Origin: Candidatus Poseidoniales archaeon
Lineage (GTDB): Archaea > Thermoplasmatota > Poseidoniia > Poseidoniales > Poseidoniaceae
Reading direction: 5' to 3'
NCBI GenBank assembly: GCA_012959845.1
Contig: DUCL01000263.1
Location: 1 to 9,344, forward strand
Length of the DNA: 9,344 bases
Shown here: positions 1 through 6,470 of the stretch, one piece after another
Numbering within the stretch: position 1 is the stretch's first letter
Layout of the letters: every line of letters starts with the position of its first letter
Notes under the pieces: generated by a model
Told to the model about the DNA's origin: nothing
Databases searched by the model: none
Seen by the model: the letters and a program-made list of their open reading frames with translations, nothing else
Made by a program: the position numbers and the translations under genes

Positions 1-506
1 GAAACATAATCGGTCGTAATCGAAGAGACTGAACCAAATCCGGATTGAAGTGCTTCTTCAACTGCATTATTTACTTCGATTTTCAGTTTTTGTCCCACGG
101 TAGGGGTTCCTGGGCCTGCTGTTTCTTCATCAAAATATGAACGGATTAAATCTGCCGGAGCTCCATCCTGTGCATCTAATCCATCCGCTGCCAAAGCTGC
201 GTTTATTGTAGGGTCATCAAATCCAAGCACACTTCTATTGAATTCTCTAATTGCCCATGTTAATTGCACCTGTAGTGAAGAAGTGCTCTCCAAATCAAAA
301 ATATAGACACCTTCAACCCAATCTTGTTGGTTAGCCGTCTCATCATGGCCACTAGAATAATCATCACATGTTTCACTATTGACGGTACATGTGGTCATAC
401 CTGCTGCTGAAGCAAATGGAACAAATATTTGAATCAAAAAACATCCCATCAACAGAATTGAAGTTGTTCTTTTGGGGTTTGTGCTATACCGTTCCGGCTC
501 CGCCAT
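1..506 (-). CDS. Secreted protein of unknown function, N-terminal part (3' end outside window)
   Basis: The frame is open from an ATG at 504-506 on the minus strand to the left window edge (168 codons), so only the N-terminus is visible. The first 35 or so residues form a Sec-type signal peptide: a charged start (MAEPERYSTNPKR), a hydrophobic core (ILLMGCFLIQIFVPF) and an ASA-A cleavage-like site. The mature part begins with a short segment containing two cysteines (TTCTVNSETC). It continues as an acidic, Thr/Ser/Asn-containing stretch with alternating beta-like segments (GVYIFDLES, LQVQLTWAI), as in archaeal surface proteins. I do not recognise the family. The start is supported by AAGGAG just upstream, only three bases from the ATG, which is shorter than ideal. 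The gene is divergent from taw2. Secretion is well supported; function is unknown. Confidence 0.8.
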   Translation of the reverse strand, partial: MAEPERYSTNPKRTTSILLMGCFLIQIFVPFASAAGMTTCTVNSETCDDYSSGHDETANQQDWVEGVYIFDLESTSSLQVQLTWAIREFNRSVLGFDDPTINAALAADGLDAQDGAPADLIRSYFDEETAGPGTPTVGQKLKIEVNNAVEEALQSGFGSVSSITTDYV

Positions 507-507
507 G

Positions 508-540
508 AACTCCTTATGTTCCACGACATTGAAAGGAGTT
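508..540 (-). promoter_or_regulatory. Hairpin overlapping the Shine-Dalgarno of the secreted-protein gene
   Basis: AACTCCTT at 508-515 and AAGGAGTT at 533-540 are perfect 8-bp inverted copies. A second 4-bp pair (ATGT 516-519, ACAT 526-529) nests inside with a 6-base loop (520-525) and a 3-base bulge (530-532). In the minus-strand transcript the downstream arm is the AAGGAG Shine-Dalgarno beside the ATG at 506, so folding would hide it. The pairing is seen directly; a role in translational control, or as a DNA operator, is inferred. Confidence 0.4.
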
Positions 541-565
541 ACCCCTCACAGGTTTGCTCATGGAA

Positions 566-570
566 GGTGA
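566..570 (+). promoter_or_regulatory. Shine-Dalgarno GGTGA that sets the taw2 start
   Basis: GGTGA, complementary to the archaeal 16S rRNA 3' end, lies seven bases upstream of the ATG at 578. This favours 578 over the upstream in-frame TTG (554), ATG (560) and GTG (575). Confidence 0.5.
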
Positions 571-577
571 GAAAGTG

Positions 578-1759
578 ATGGAATTATCCCCTGCACTTAT
601 CATCAAAAAGAGACACGGAGAGACGGTATACCATTTCTTAAAGCAAAAAAAATGGCTGCAATCCGAAAAGCATCCGAGGGAAATCGAAAATGATTTATTG
701 GCAATTCCAATTAATGAAATATGCCCTTTAACAGAAGATGAAATTAGCATTATTATCCATGAAGAAAGAATTGATATTAGAATTGAAAATATTGAGATGA
801 TTACAAACCCACCTTCGGTGGAACCACATGCAAGATTGCACCAATTCATTACTCAATGGCTACAATCAAACCTTGACATTGTTGATACAATACCGCACCG
901 ATCAAAAGAAGAGATGATGAGAGGTCTACTATCCGAATTACCAAAAAGGTGGGAAAAACTTGGAGACCTTATTCTATTGCCTCAAACTGCATTTAGTAGT
1001 GAAAAATGGATTTCAATCATTTGTGAAGAAAATCAATTATCATTATGGAAGTGTATTGCTGAAGCCCTAAAAGTTGAGCGGATTGGTAAACAGAAATCCA
1101 TCAAAGGCGATGTCATTCGTTCATCTCAGGCGCAGTTATTACTAGGAGATTCTTCATGGGTTGAACTACTGGATTATGGAGTAAAGTTTGGTTTTGATGC
1201 TTGTAAGGTAATGTATTCTTCTGGAAATGTTACTGAGAGACATCGTATCGGAAATATGGATATGAAAGGAGAAATAATCGTTGATTGTTATGCTGGTATT
1301 GGCTATTACACACTCCCTATGCTGGTACGAGGAGATGCTGAATTGGTTCATGCTTGTGAAATAAATCATCATTCAATTACTGCACTAGAATGGGGTGCTA
1401 AGGCGAATAATGTTTCTGATAGATTGATTATTCATCAAGGTGACAATGCTCTTACGATGACCAAATTGGAAGGTATTGCTGACAGATGTCATTTAGGATT
1501 ATTGCCAAGTTCACAATCTGCTTGGAAATTAGCAATTGCCTGTCTAAAGGAAAAAGGGGGAACCTTGCACATCCATATGAATGTGGAAGAAGAGAAAATC
1601 GAACAGTGGATTGAATCTACAATAAATATTTTACAACAATATGTAATTGAATTAAAACGAGATTACAATGTTGAAGTGCTACACTTGGAGAAAGTTAAGT
1701 GGTTTGCCCCGAGGGTAAGACACGTTGTATTAGATGTCGAATTTATTCACTATGACTAG
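578..1759 (+). CDS. taw2: tRNA(Phe) wybutosine aminocarboxypropyltransferase, Taw2/TYW2 family
   Basis: Predicted to transfer the 3-amino-3-carboxypropyl group of S-adenosylmethionine to C7 of the 4-demethylwyosine base at position 37 of tRNA-Phe. The 393-residue protein has an N-terminal region resembling the Trm5/TYW2 D1 domain, an LPKRWEKLGDLILLP segment, then SSGNVTERHRIGN (about 214-226) ahead of a Rossmann-fold core. The SAM-binding loop is DCYAGIGYYTLP (D236 onward), with HACEIN and E261 at the ribose-binding position. Where Trm5 methyltransferases carry an NPP-type motif, this protein has LGLLPSS (P310), and it continues with GGTLHIHMN and KWFAPRVRHVVLDVEF; these are TYW2 hallmarks and separate it from Trm5. 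It is longer than compact archaeal Taw2 proteins. The start at 578 is chosen for its GGTGA; ATG 560 would add six residues. Its 3' end overlaps the convergent membrane gene by 17 bases. The other wyosine genes (taw1, taw3) are not in the window. Confidence 0.9.
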   Translation: MELSPALIIKKRHGETVYHFLKQKKWLQSEKHPREIENDLLAIPINEICPLTEDEISIIIHEERIDIRIENIEMITNPPSVEPHARLHQFITQWLQSNLDIVDTIPHRSKEEMMRGLLSELPKRWEKLGDLILLPQTAFSSEKWISIICEENQLSLWKCIAEALKVERIGKQKSIKGDVIRSSQAQLLLGDSSWVELLDYGVKFGFDACKVMYSSGNVTERHRIGNMDMKGEIIVDCYAGIGYYTLPMLVRGDAELVHACEINHHSITALEWGAKANNVSDRLIIHQGDNALTMTKLEGIADRCHLGLLPSSQSAWKLAIACLKEKGGTLHIHMNVEEEKIEQWIESTINILQQYVIELKRDYNVEVLHLEKVKWFAPRVRHVVLDVEFIHYD

Positions 1760-2141
1760 CATGCTCTTCACTAATTGCTCGCATTAATGCAAGAGCATGT
1801 CCAAAGATTGCCATTGCTAATACTGCGTGAATTAAACTAACCCAAGACATGGTAGCAAACATTTCTCCTAATCCATATTGTAGAATCCATACGGTAGCAA
1901 GTCCGAATGACATTCCTTTGAGTTTCTTATTTTCACTCTTTGACATTATTACCAAAGTGACTATTGCGATACAGGCGAGAAGGCCAATTTGTGCTGCATA
2001 TGCATGGGAGGCTGCTACATCAAAACCACTGAATCTCGCTAATCCAGTTGATGCTTGTCCTAAAGTTAATACAATTACCAAAATCGTTGAAAACTTAGCA
2101 AATTTTAGCATGTCCGGCTTGACTACATTACTTTCTGTCAT
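1743..2141 (-). CDS. Small four-helix membrane protein with membrane histidines, possibly heme-binding (COX15/b561-like)
   Basis: The 132-residue protein has four predicted transmembrane helices, at about 17-35, 44-66, 78-97 and 100-121. Histidines sit at H46 (start of helix 2), H105 and H115 (both in helix 4), a spacing that would suit heme ligation in a four-helix bundle. The segments GQASTGLARFSG and LQYGLGE recall the helices of COX15/CtaA-type heme A synthases, of which half-size four-helix archaeal versions are known; cytochrome b561-like proteins are an alternative. This resemblance is weak and is my inference. The frame stays open to a GTG at 2201, but those extra residues (RPKCYQYNRL) look like translated intergenic DNA, so the ATG at 2141 is preferred. 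A GGTGAT lies 13 bases upstream, too far to be a convincing ribosome site. No partner gene for respiration or heme synthesis is nearby. Confidence 0.75.
   Translation of the reverse strand: MTESNVVKPDMLKFAKFSTILVIVLTLGQASTGLARFSGFDVAASHAYAAQIGLLACIAIVTLVIMSKSENKKLKGMSFGLATVWILQYGLGEMFATMSWVSLIHAVLAMAIFGHALALMRAISEEHASHSE
1760..1799. repeat. Inverted repeat immediately after the taw2 stop
   Basis: CATGCTCTT at 1760-1768 is exactly matched by AAGAGCATG at 1791-1799. The 22-base spacer contains the 10-bp palindrome GCATTAATGC (1781-1790). It begins one base after the taw2 stop and lies inside the last codons of the convergent membrane-protein gene. It could fold in the taw2 3' UTR and mark the transcript end, but there is no following T-run, and codon use for His/Ala/Leu may explain part of it. 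Confidence 0.35.
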
Positions 2142-2232
2142 AAATTGAGATACTATCACCGCCCATATGAGTCTATTGTATTGATAGCACTTTGGCCGCA
2201 CTGTTCTTGAGGGAAGATGCTTTCAGCATGGC

Positions 2233-3219
2233 ATGGTTGGGCGCTGGGTCATTCTTGTTACTCTCAATTTGCTTTTGTTTTCGAGCATTCCAATCATGAC
2301 AATAGCAGATGCAGAAGAACAGCCGATTTGGAGAACTGTAGGTATTGATCCCCTCACATGGACCGATGGGCCTGTTGAAGAAGATACTCCGATGAAAGAT
2401 TCCTATTTTGGTAATGCTGTGTTTGAGATTGAAGTCTCGTATGTTCCAGGGCATTTTGAAGATAGAGTTGATGGCATCGTCACTTTAGAATTATTTGAAC
2501 AATGGGCTCCAATCACAACTCAAAATATGATTGAGCACATTGAAATGGGACTATATGATGGAATCTTTTTTCATAGAGTAATAGATGATTTCGTCACTCA
2601 ATCAGGCGACCCTGAATGTAAAGCAATAGGAGCATATCCACTCACTTCTTTACAATGTGGGGAAGGTGGTACCGGTGAAACAATTCCTTTAGAACACAAT
2701 GAAAATCTATCCCATGTTGACGGTGCTATTGGAATGGCTCGTTCATTGGACCCTGATTCTGCTGATGCGCAATGGTATATCGCAGAGACAGAAGCACACA
2801 ACTTAGACCCTGAAAATAGAGATGATGAGGGCTATGCAACATTTGGTATCGTTCGAGATGGTATGACACACATCAAGGCCATAGCTGCCACTCCAACCTC
2901 TGATGACCCTACTGGAGATGAAGATATCCAAAACCCTGCATCTTCTGCAGGGAGACCTGTTTATCAAGCAAAAATTGATTCAATAAAAATGGTCGGAGTT
3001 GCAGACCCACTGGGAATTCTATGGGGCGATTATGTACCAGAAGTTGAAGATACAAGTTTCTGGGCTAAGGCTTTGGGGACTGCGGTAGGTATGGGCATAT
3101 TGGTCGCAATACCTGTTACAATTTTCATAATGATATATGCTACGGTAGAAACTCCAAAATTACTCAATCAAGAGGAATTTATTTTAGATGCGCTAATTGA
3201 TGATGAAAATTCTCAGTAA
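2233..3219 (+). CDS. Secreted, membrane-tethered cyclophilin-type peptidyl-prolyl cis/trans isomerase
   Basis: Catalyses cis/trans isomerisation of X-Pro bonds, here predicted to act outside the cytoplasmic membrane. The 328 residues run in order: a signal peptide (about 1-26, core WVILVTLNLLLFSSIPIMTI), a cyclophilin domain (about 45-255), a transmembrane helix (about 281-303) and an acidic cytosolic tail of about 25 residues ending LIDDENSQ. The active site is intact: FFHRVIDDFVTQSGDP gives R115, F120 and Q123, matching R55, F60 and Q63 of human cyclophilin A, and QWYI (Q180-I183) matches QFFI. The position of cyclophilin A W121 is N190, as in many cyclosporin-insensitive members. The start at 2233 places the signal peptide at the N-terminus; an out-of-frame ATG lies at 2228. 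No convincing ribosome site precedes it. The S15 peptidase follows 51 bases downstream on the same strand, suggesting co-transcription. Confidence 0.92.
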   Translation: MVGRWVILVTLNLLLFSSIPIMTIADAEEQPIWRTVGIDPLTWTDGPVEEDTPMKDSYFGNAVFEIEVSYVPGHFEDRVDGIVTLELFEQWAPITTQNMIEHIEMGLYDGIFFHRVIDDFVTQSGDPECKAIGAYPLTSLQCGEGGTGETIPLEHNENLSHVDGAIGMARSLDPDSADAQWYIAETEAHNLDPENRDDEGYATFGIVRDGMTHIKAIAATPTSDDPTGDEDIQNPASSAGRPVYQAKIDSIKMVGVADPLGILWGDYVPEVEDTSFWAKALGTAVGMGILVAIPVTIFIMIYATVETPKLLNQEEFILDALIDDENSQ

Positions 3220-3270
3220 TAGACTCCATAAGGCGCTATCCTCTTGAGAGAGAGACAGTTGGCCTTTTAC

Positions 3271-5235
3271 ATGGCAAATGGTGATGTGGCCGATGATTCA
3301 GTCCTTGAGGCTGAAATTCTCGAATTGCCCACCTTGCCTGCAATACCAAGTATTGTGCTGGGAAAGATATCTGATAATCCAACAAATGATGCTGGTTTGA
3401 TGTTGGAGCAAGCAACTTCTCAACGCCAATTGACAATTCCTACTGCGATGACTGTCGCAGTATCAATCGTATTTTTGATGCTCGCCATGACAATAGGAGA
3501 TGCAGTAATTCAAAATTCAAGTGAAGATGATTTTTCAGGTGACTGGTGGAATACTCCATTGCATTTGCGCTACAAAATGGACCTACCTATGGATTCTCTA
3601 AGGGCGCAACTTCCAGTAAATGGCACATACGAAGCATTACCATATTCTGAACACTTTGTAACGGTTGATTTACCTGCAAGTGAGCAAGATATTGGATTTC
3701 CAGAACCACCGGTAATGCATGTCTCACTTTGGTTACCAGATGTTCCAGATGGTACAGTAGTACCCGTAATTTTAACAATACACCCGTACTATGATTTCGG
3801 GGGCGAAGGGATGCCAGGAATCGGTGAAGATTCCTCACCCAATACCGTTCCTGACGGTGGTGTCGGAAAATGGGTTTACGATACATTTGTCCCTCATGGA
3901 TATGCTCTTGCCCAAGCCTCCACATTTGGAACTGGCCAATCAACTCATTGTCAAGATGTCAAGGGCTTAGGAGAACAAACTGGTATTCAGGCTGTTGTGG
4001 AATGGTTAGGAATCCAAGAATGGTCTAATGGGAATGTAGGCCTCATGGGTAAATCATATGCTGGTACAACAAATTGGGAGGCTGCACAACAACCATCTGA
4101 ATACTTGAAGACTATCGTGCCTATTTCTGGCTCTATTGGGGTTCAAGAAATGTTCTATAGAAATGGCTCTAGTGAAGCCAGAGCGATGGGTTATGACATA
4201 GCCTATCAAGGTGCAACAAGCGATCCAACTACCGATGATATGCGAATGTGTTCAGATGATGTAATTGGTCCTTTGAACCCTCTATCGACTTGGGGACTTG
4301 CCGAGTTTGGTGGCGCGGAATGGAATGACTATTGGGATGAGAGAAGGCATCTGCCAGATGTTTTGGAAAATTATCGAGGAAGCGTTTACCTTGTATGGGG
4401 ATTACAAGATTGGAATGTTGACCCCTATCACGCGTATCCGACATATCAAAAATTGATAGATGCGGGAATTAATGCTCGTGCAATTTCAGGCCAATGGGGC
4501 CATAACTATCCCGACCAACCAGATAGACACGGTGATTTAGCAAGTGGATATGGTGCTGAGGCTTATCCAAATATGAGCAGGATGGATTGGGCTGTTGAAT
4601 TGTATGCTTGGTTCAATTATTATCTAAAAGACATCGGGCAAGAGCCGGAACCTATGGTGCAAATACAAACCAATGATGGAAGATGGCACGTTGAAGAAAC
4701 TTGGCCGCCTCAAGATATAGAATGGCAACAAATTACCTTGGACAACGCACAGAGCCAAGGAAATAGAGTTAGTTCAACATCTTCTTCCAGTTTCACAATT
4801 GCAGCTTTTGAGGAAGAAATTCACATCTCAGGATTGCCAACTCTACATCTTGGAGTTAGAGCAGGAACATGTAATGGTGGTCAAGTATTTGCTACAATGT
4901 ATGATGATACATCCGATTTACGACTTGGACATGCTACAATGGATTTGCGATATCGAGATGGTGGATATGATGCAAACCCTGTAATTCCACTAGTAGAATA
5001 TCAAATGAAGATGGAATTCAATCCAATGGATGTAGTGCTACCTGCAGGTCATGAAATTAGAGTTGAGTTAACTGAGAGTGGTGAAGACTACCTTCCAAGT
5101 CCTTGTGCAGCTATCGGAATCAATGTTAATTTGGATGATTCATCTACTCTCAGTCTGCCATTGATTGAGAGGGGTGAAGGGCATGAAAATTGGTTTGAAG
5201 CGCCTCATTGGTGGGAACATCAACCAATTCCGTGA
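3271..5235 (+). CDS. Membrane-anchored X-Pro dipeptidyl-peptidase-like hydrolase (S15/CocE family)
   Basis: Predicted serine peptidase that removes N-terminal X-Pro dipeptides; related CocE-type esterases share the fold. The 654-residue protein has a cytosolic N-terminus of about 55 residues, one signal-anchor helix (about 58-80, with no cleavage site) and a large extracytoplasmic alpha/beta-hydrolase. The catalytic triad is visible: S262 in GKSYAG, D380 in WGLQDWNV (the form typical of X-Pro dipeptidyl-peptidases) and H411 in GQWGHNYPD. The RGTG-x-S segment of the family appears as TFGTGQST, followed by GEQTGIQAVVEWL. The C-terminus (about 525-640: LHLGVRAG, FNPMDVVLPAGHEIRVELT) is the beta-sandwich PepX C-terminal domain. 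Start at ATG 3271 is preferred to the upstream TTG at 3244; neither has a good SD. Its stop lies 20 bases before the receiver gene. A role in using extracellular protein fits, but the substrate is inferred. Confidence 0.87.
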   Translation: MANGDVADDSVLEAEILELPTLPAIPSIVLGKISDNPTNDAGLMLEQATSQRQLTIPTAMTVAVSIVFLMLAMTIGDAVIQNSSEDDFSGDWWNTPLHLRYKMDLPMDSLRAQLPVNGTYEALPYSEHFVTVDLPASEQDIGFPEPPVMHVSLWLPDVPDGTVVPVILTIHPYYDFGGEGMPGIGEDSSPNTVPDGGVGKWVYDTFVPHGYALAQASTFGTGQSTHCQDVKGLGEQTGIQAVVEWLGIQEWSNGNVGLMGKSYAGTTNWEAAQQPSEYLKTIVPISGSIGVQEMFYRNGSSEARAMGYDIAYQGATSDPTTDDMRMCSDDVIGPLNPLSTWGLAEFGGAEWNDYWDERRHLPDVLENYRGSVYLVWGLQDWNVDPYHAYPTYQKLIDAGINARAISGQWGHNYPDQPDRHGDLASGYGAEAYPNMSRMDWAVELYAWFNYYLKDIGQEPEPMVQIQTNDGRWHVEETWPPQDIEWQQITLDNAQSQGNRVSSTSSSSFTIAAFEEEIHISGLPTLHLGVRAGTCNGGQVFATMYDDTSDLRLGHATMDLRYRDGGYDANPVIPLVEYQMKMEFNPMDVVLPAGHEIRVELTESGEDYLPSPCAAIGINVNLDDSSTLSLPLIERGEGHENWFEAPHWWEHQPIP

Positions 5236-5243
5236 GGGTTATT

Positions 5244-5250
5244 GGAGAGG
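5244..5250 (+). promoter_or_regulatory. Shine-Dalgarno GGAGAGG deciding the receiver start
   Basis: GGAGAGG ends five bases before the ATG at 5256. It supports that start over the GTG at 5232, which would overlap the stop codon of the upstream peptidase gene. Confidence 0.55.
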
Positions 5251-5255
5251 GCGAA

Positions 5256-5621
5256 ATGAAAGTTCTTGCCTTTGAAGATGGATATGACATCAAAGCCCTG
5301 CTCATCAGTAGTTCTGTTGACTTGGCCAAGTTTGAATTTGTGCAGCATTGGACATCTGCAAATTTCTTGCAAATAATTAGACAATTTTCGCCAGATGTAT
5401 TGCTACTTGACCACTTCATGCCACCGACTCAAGGATTTGATGTATTAGTCGCACTCAACGATGCTGTCAAGCGTGGAGAGATTAAACGTCCAAACAAGGT
5501 CATTGCGATGTCGAGTGACCAACGAGCCAACAACAAAATGCTAAGCATTGGAGCAGATGAAGGAATAATAAAATTTGATTTGGCAACACTATCTATTTGG
5601 AACGATTTTGTGGTGAAATAG
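5256..5621 (+). CDS. Stand-alone CheY-like response regulator receiver domain
   Basis: A 121-residue protein consisting of one receiver domain and no output domain. Predicted to accept a phosphoryl group from a histidine kinase and signal by protein-protein contact in the cytosol. The expected residues are present: acidic pair E7/D8 (LAFEDGYD), phospho-acceptor D52 in VLLLDHFMP, hydroxyl S86 or S87 in VIAMSSD, and K106 in GIIKFD; the GADEGIIK segment before it is typical of receivers. The gene starts 20 bases after the S15 peptidase stop with its own Shine-Dalgarno, so it is probably in the same transcript. No histidine kinase or chemotaxis gene is in the window, so its partner and output are unknown. 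The receiver assignment itself is firm. Confidence 0.87.
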   Translation: MKVLAFEDGYDIKALLISSSVDLAKFEFVQHWTSANFLQIIRQFSPDVLLLDHFMPPTQGFDVLVALNDAVKRGEIKRPNKVIAMSSDQRANNKMLSIGADEGIIKFDLATLSIWNDFVVK

Positions 5622-5623
5622 TC

Positions 5624-5648
5624 TAATTGGAAAACAATTATTCTTTTC
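5624..5648. terminator. Small hairpin plus T-rich tract between convergent genes
   Basis: TAATTG (5624-5629) and CAATTA (5635-5640) form a 6-bp stem with a 5-base loop, followed by TTCTTTTC. It lies in the short gap between the stops of the receiver and JAMM genes, where transcripts from both sides should end. The stem is AT-rich and weak, so the T-rich tract may matter more. Confidence 0.4.
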
Positions 5649-6372
5649 AATAAGGATTGCCTTCATCATCCACTAATACCACGTTTATTCCAACACCTGA
5701 TTTGTGAAATGCAATCAACTGTAATTCGTGTATTTTATGTCCGCTTGGAGCGGTTCCGAGTACCGGAAGATTGTTTCTTGCAAAAAACGATCGTCGTCTC
5801 TTACCTGTTTTTTTTACTGCTTTTGTAGAGTCGCCCATCGTTCTTCTCTGCCCTTCGACATCATCAAACCAAGGAAGGGGACCTTCGGGGCTAAAGCGTA
5901 AACCAAGAATCATATCTACACCGCTTGTTTCTTGTGCAGCATCTGCATCTGCATTACTAGGTATTGCGGGAGCGTTTGGATGGGTGTGTAGCCAATGAGT
6001 AAACCTTCCAGCCCTTGACCCTCTATCTCCCGAAAAGAGCCCATCTGTCCATTCTTCAGGAAGATGGTGGACAGAATAAGAATCTCCACGGTTTACAATT
6101 CGCGCTTCATTGATAATGTAACCCTGACCTTGAAATAAATTTTGACGATGACTAAAACTACGATATTTTGTTTCAACATCAAGCCTATTCGCTGACTTAG
6201 AATCAACATCTAATCCAACTAATATCTCATCGGGTAAAGCCTGCAGTGCCCACCAAACCAATTCTTCAAACAGATGGCCTCGCATATGTACTTGGGCACT
6301 ATACTGTTCTTTTTTGGCTAAAGATTCAGCGTTATAGGATACCATCAAATCCACAAGCCACTGTTCTACCAT
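5647..6372 (-). CDS. JAMM/MPN+ (JAB) zinc metalloprotease, deubiquitinase-like
   Basis: Predicted zinc isopeptidase. Archaeal JAMM proteins remove ubiquitin-like SAMP modifiers from proteins or cleave related conjugates. The signature H-x-H-x7-S-x2-D is exact: HTHPNAPAIPSNAD gives H129, H131, S139 and D142 (numbered from the ATG at 6372), followed by strand VDMILGLRFS. The catalytic glutamate is less certain: E49 (ALQALPDEILVGL, resembling the family's P-E-x-x-G start) or E89 (IINEARIVNRG, about 40 residues before the first His). An unusual C-terminal region of about 80 residues follows, with a basic KKTGKRRR patch and a conserved-looking GHKIHELQLIAFHKSG segment. A TTG at 6390 would add six residues (MAKLSE); the ATG at 6372 is preferred only by codon type. 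No E1-like or ubiquitin-like gene is adjacent. It converges with the receiver gene and diverges from the acidic-protein gene. Confidence 0.85.
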   Translation of the reverse strand: MVEQWLVDLMVSYNAESLAKKEQYSAQVHMRGHLFEELVWWALQALPDEILVGLDVDSKSANRLDVETKYRSFSHRQNLFQGQGYIINEARIVNRGDSYSVHHLPEEWTDGLFSGDRGSRAGRFTHWLHTHPNAPAIPSNADADAAQETSGVDMILGLRFSPEGPLPWFDDVEGQRRTMGDSTKAVKKTGKRRRSFFARNNLPVLGTAPSGHKIHELQLIAFHKSGVGINVVLVDDEGNPY

Positions 6373-6470
6373 CTCGCTCAGTTTGGCCAATCACTCACAG
6401 ATGATAAGGGCGGTCATCGGCAAACACATTAACGGAATCTTTGAAGAGGGTGTTTAGCAAAGGCTGTCAC

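Noticed and set aside
514..849. Open frame on the minus strand opposite the start of taw2
   Set aside because: It is antisense to a well-supported gene, has no family motif, and its start would lie inside taw2; the true minus-strand gene starts at 506 in a different frame.
1849..2148. Plus-strand frame antisense to the four-helix membrane protein
   Set aside because: The minus-strand product has coherent transmembrane helices, while this frame gives a mixed sequence without domain or start signal.
2153..2187. CTATCA/TGATAG inverted repeat in the divergent region before the cyclophilin gene
   Set aside because: Only six bases per arm with a 23-base spacer; this is expected by chance in AT-rich DNA.
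2142..2201. Upstream extension of the membrane protein to a GTG at 2201
   Set aside because: The added residues do not look like protein sequence and fall in the divergent promoter region; ATG 2141 leads directly into the first helix.
3587..3943. Minus-strand frame inside the S15 peptidase gene
   Set aside because: Antisense shadow of a gene with a complete catalytic triad; the His/Arg/Leu-rich translation shows no motif.
6373..6470. Possible promoter pair between the JAMM and acidic-protein genes
   Set aside because: The 98-base divergent gap must hold promoters, but I see no TATA-like box at a sensible distance from either start, so none is annotated.
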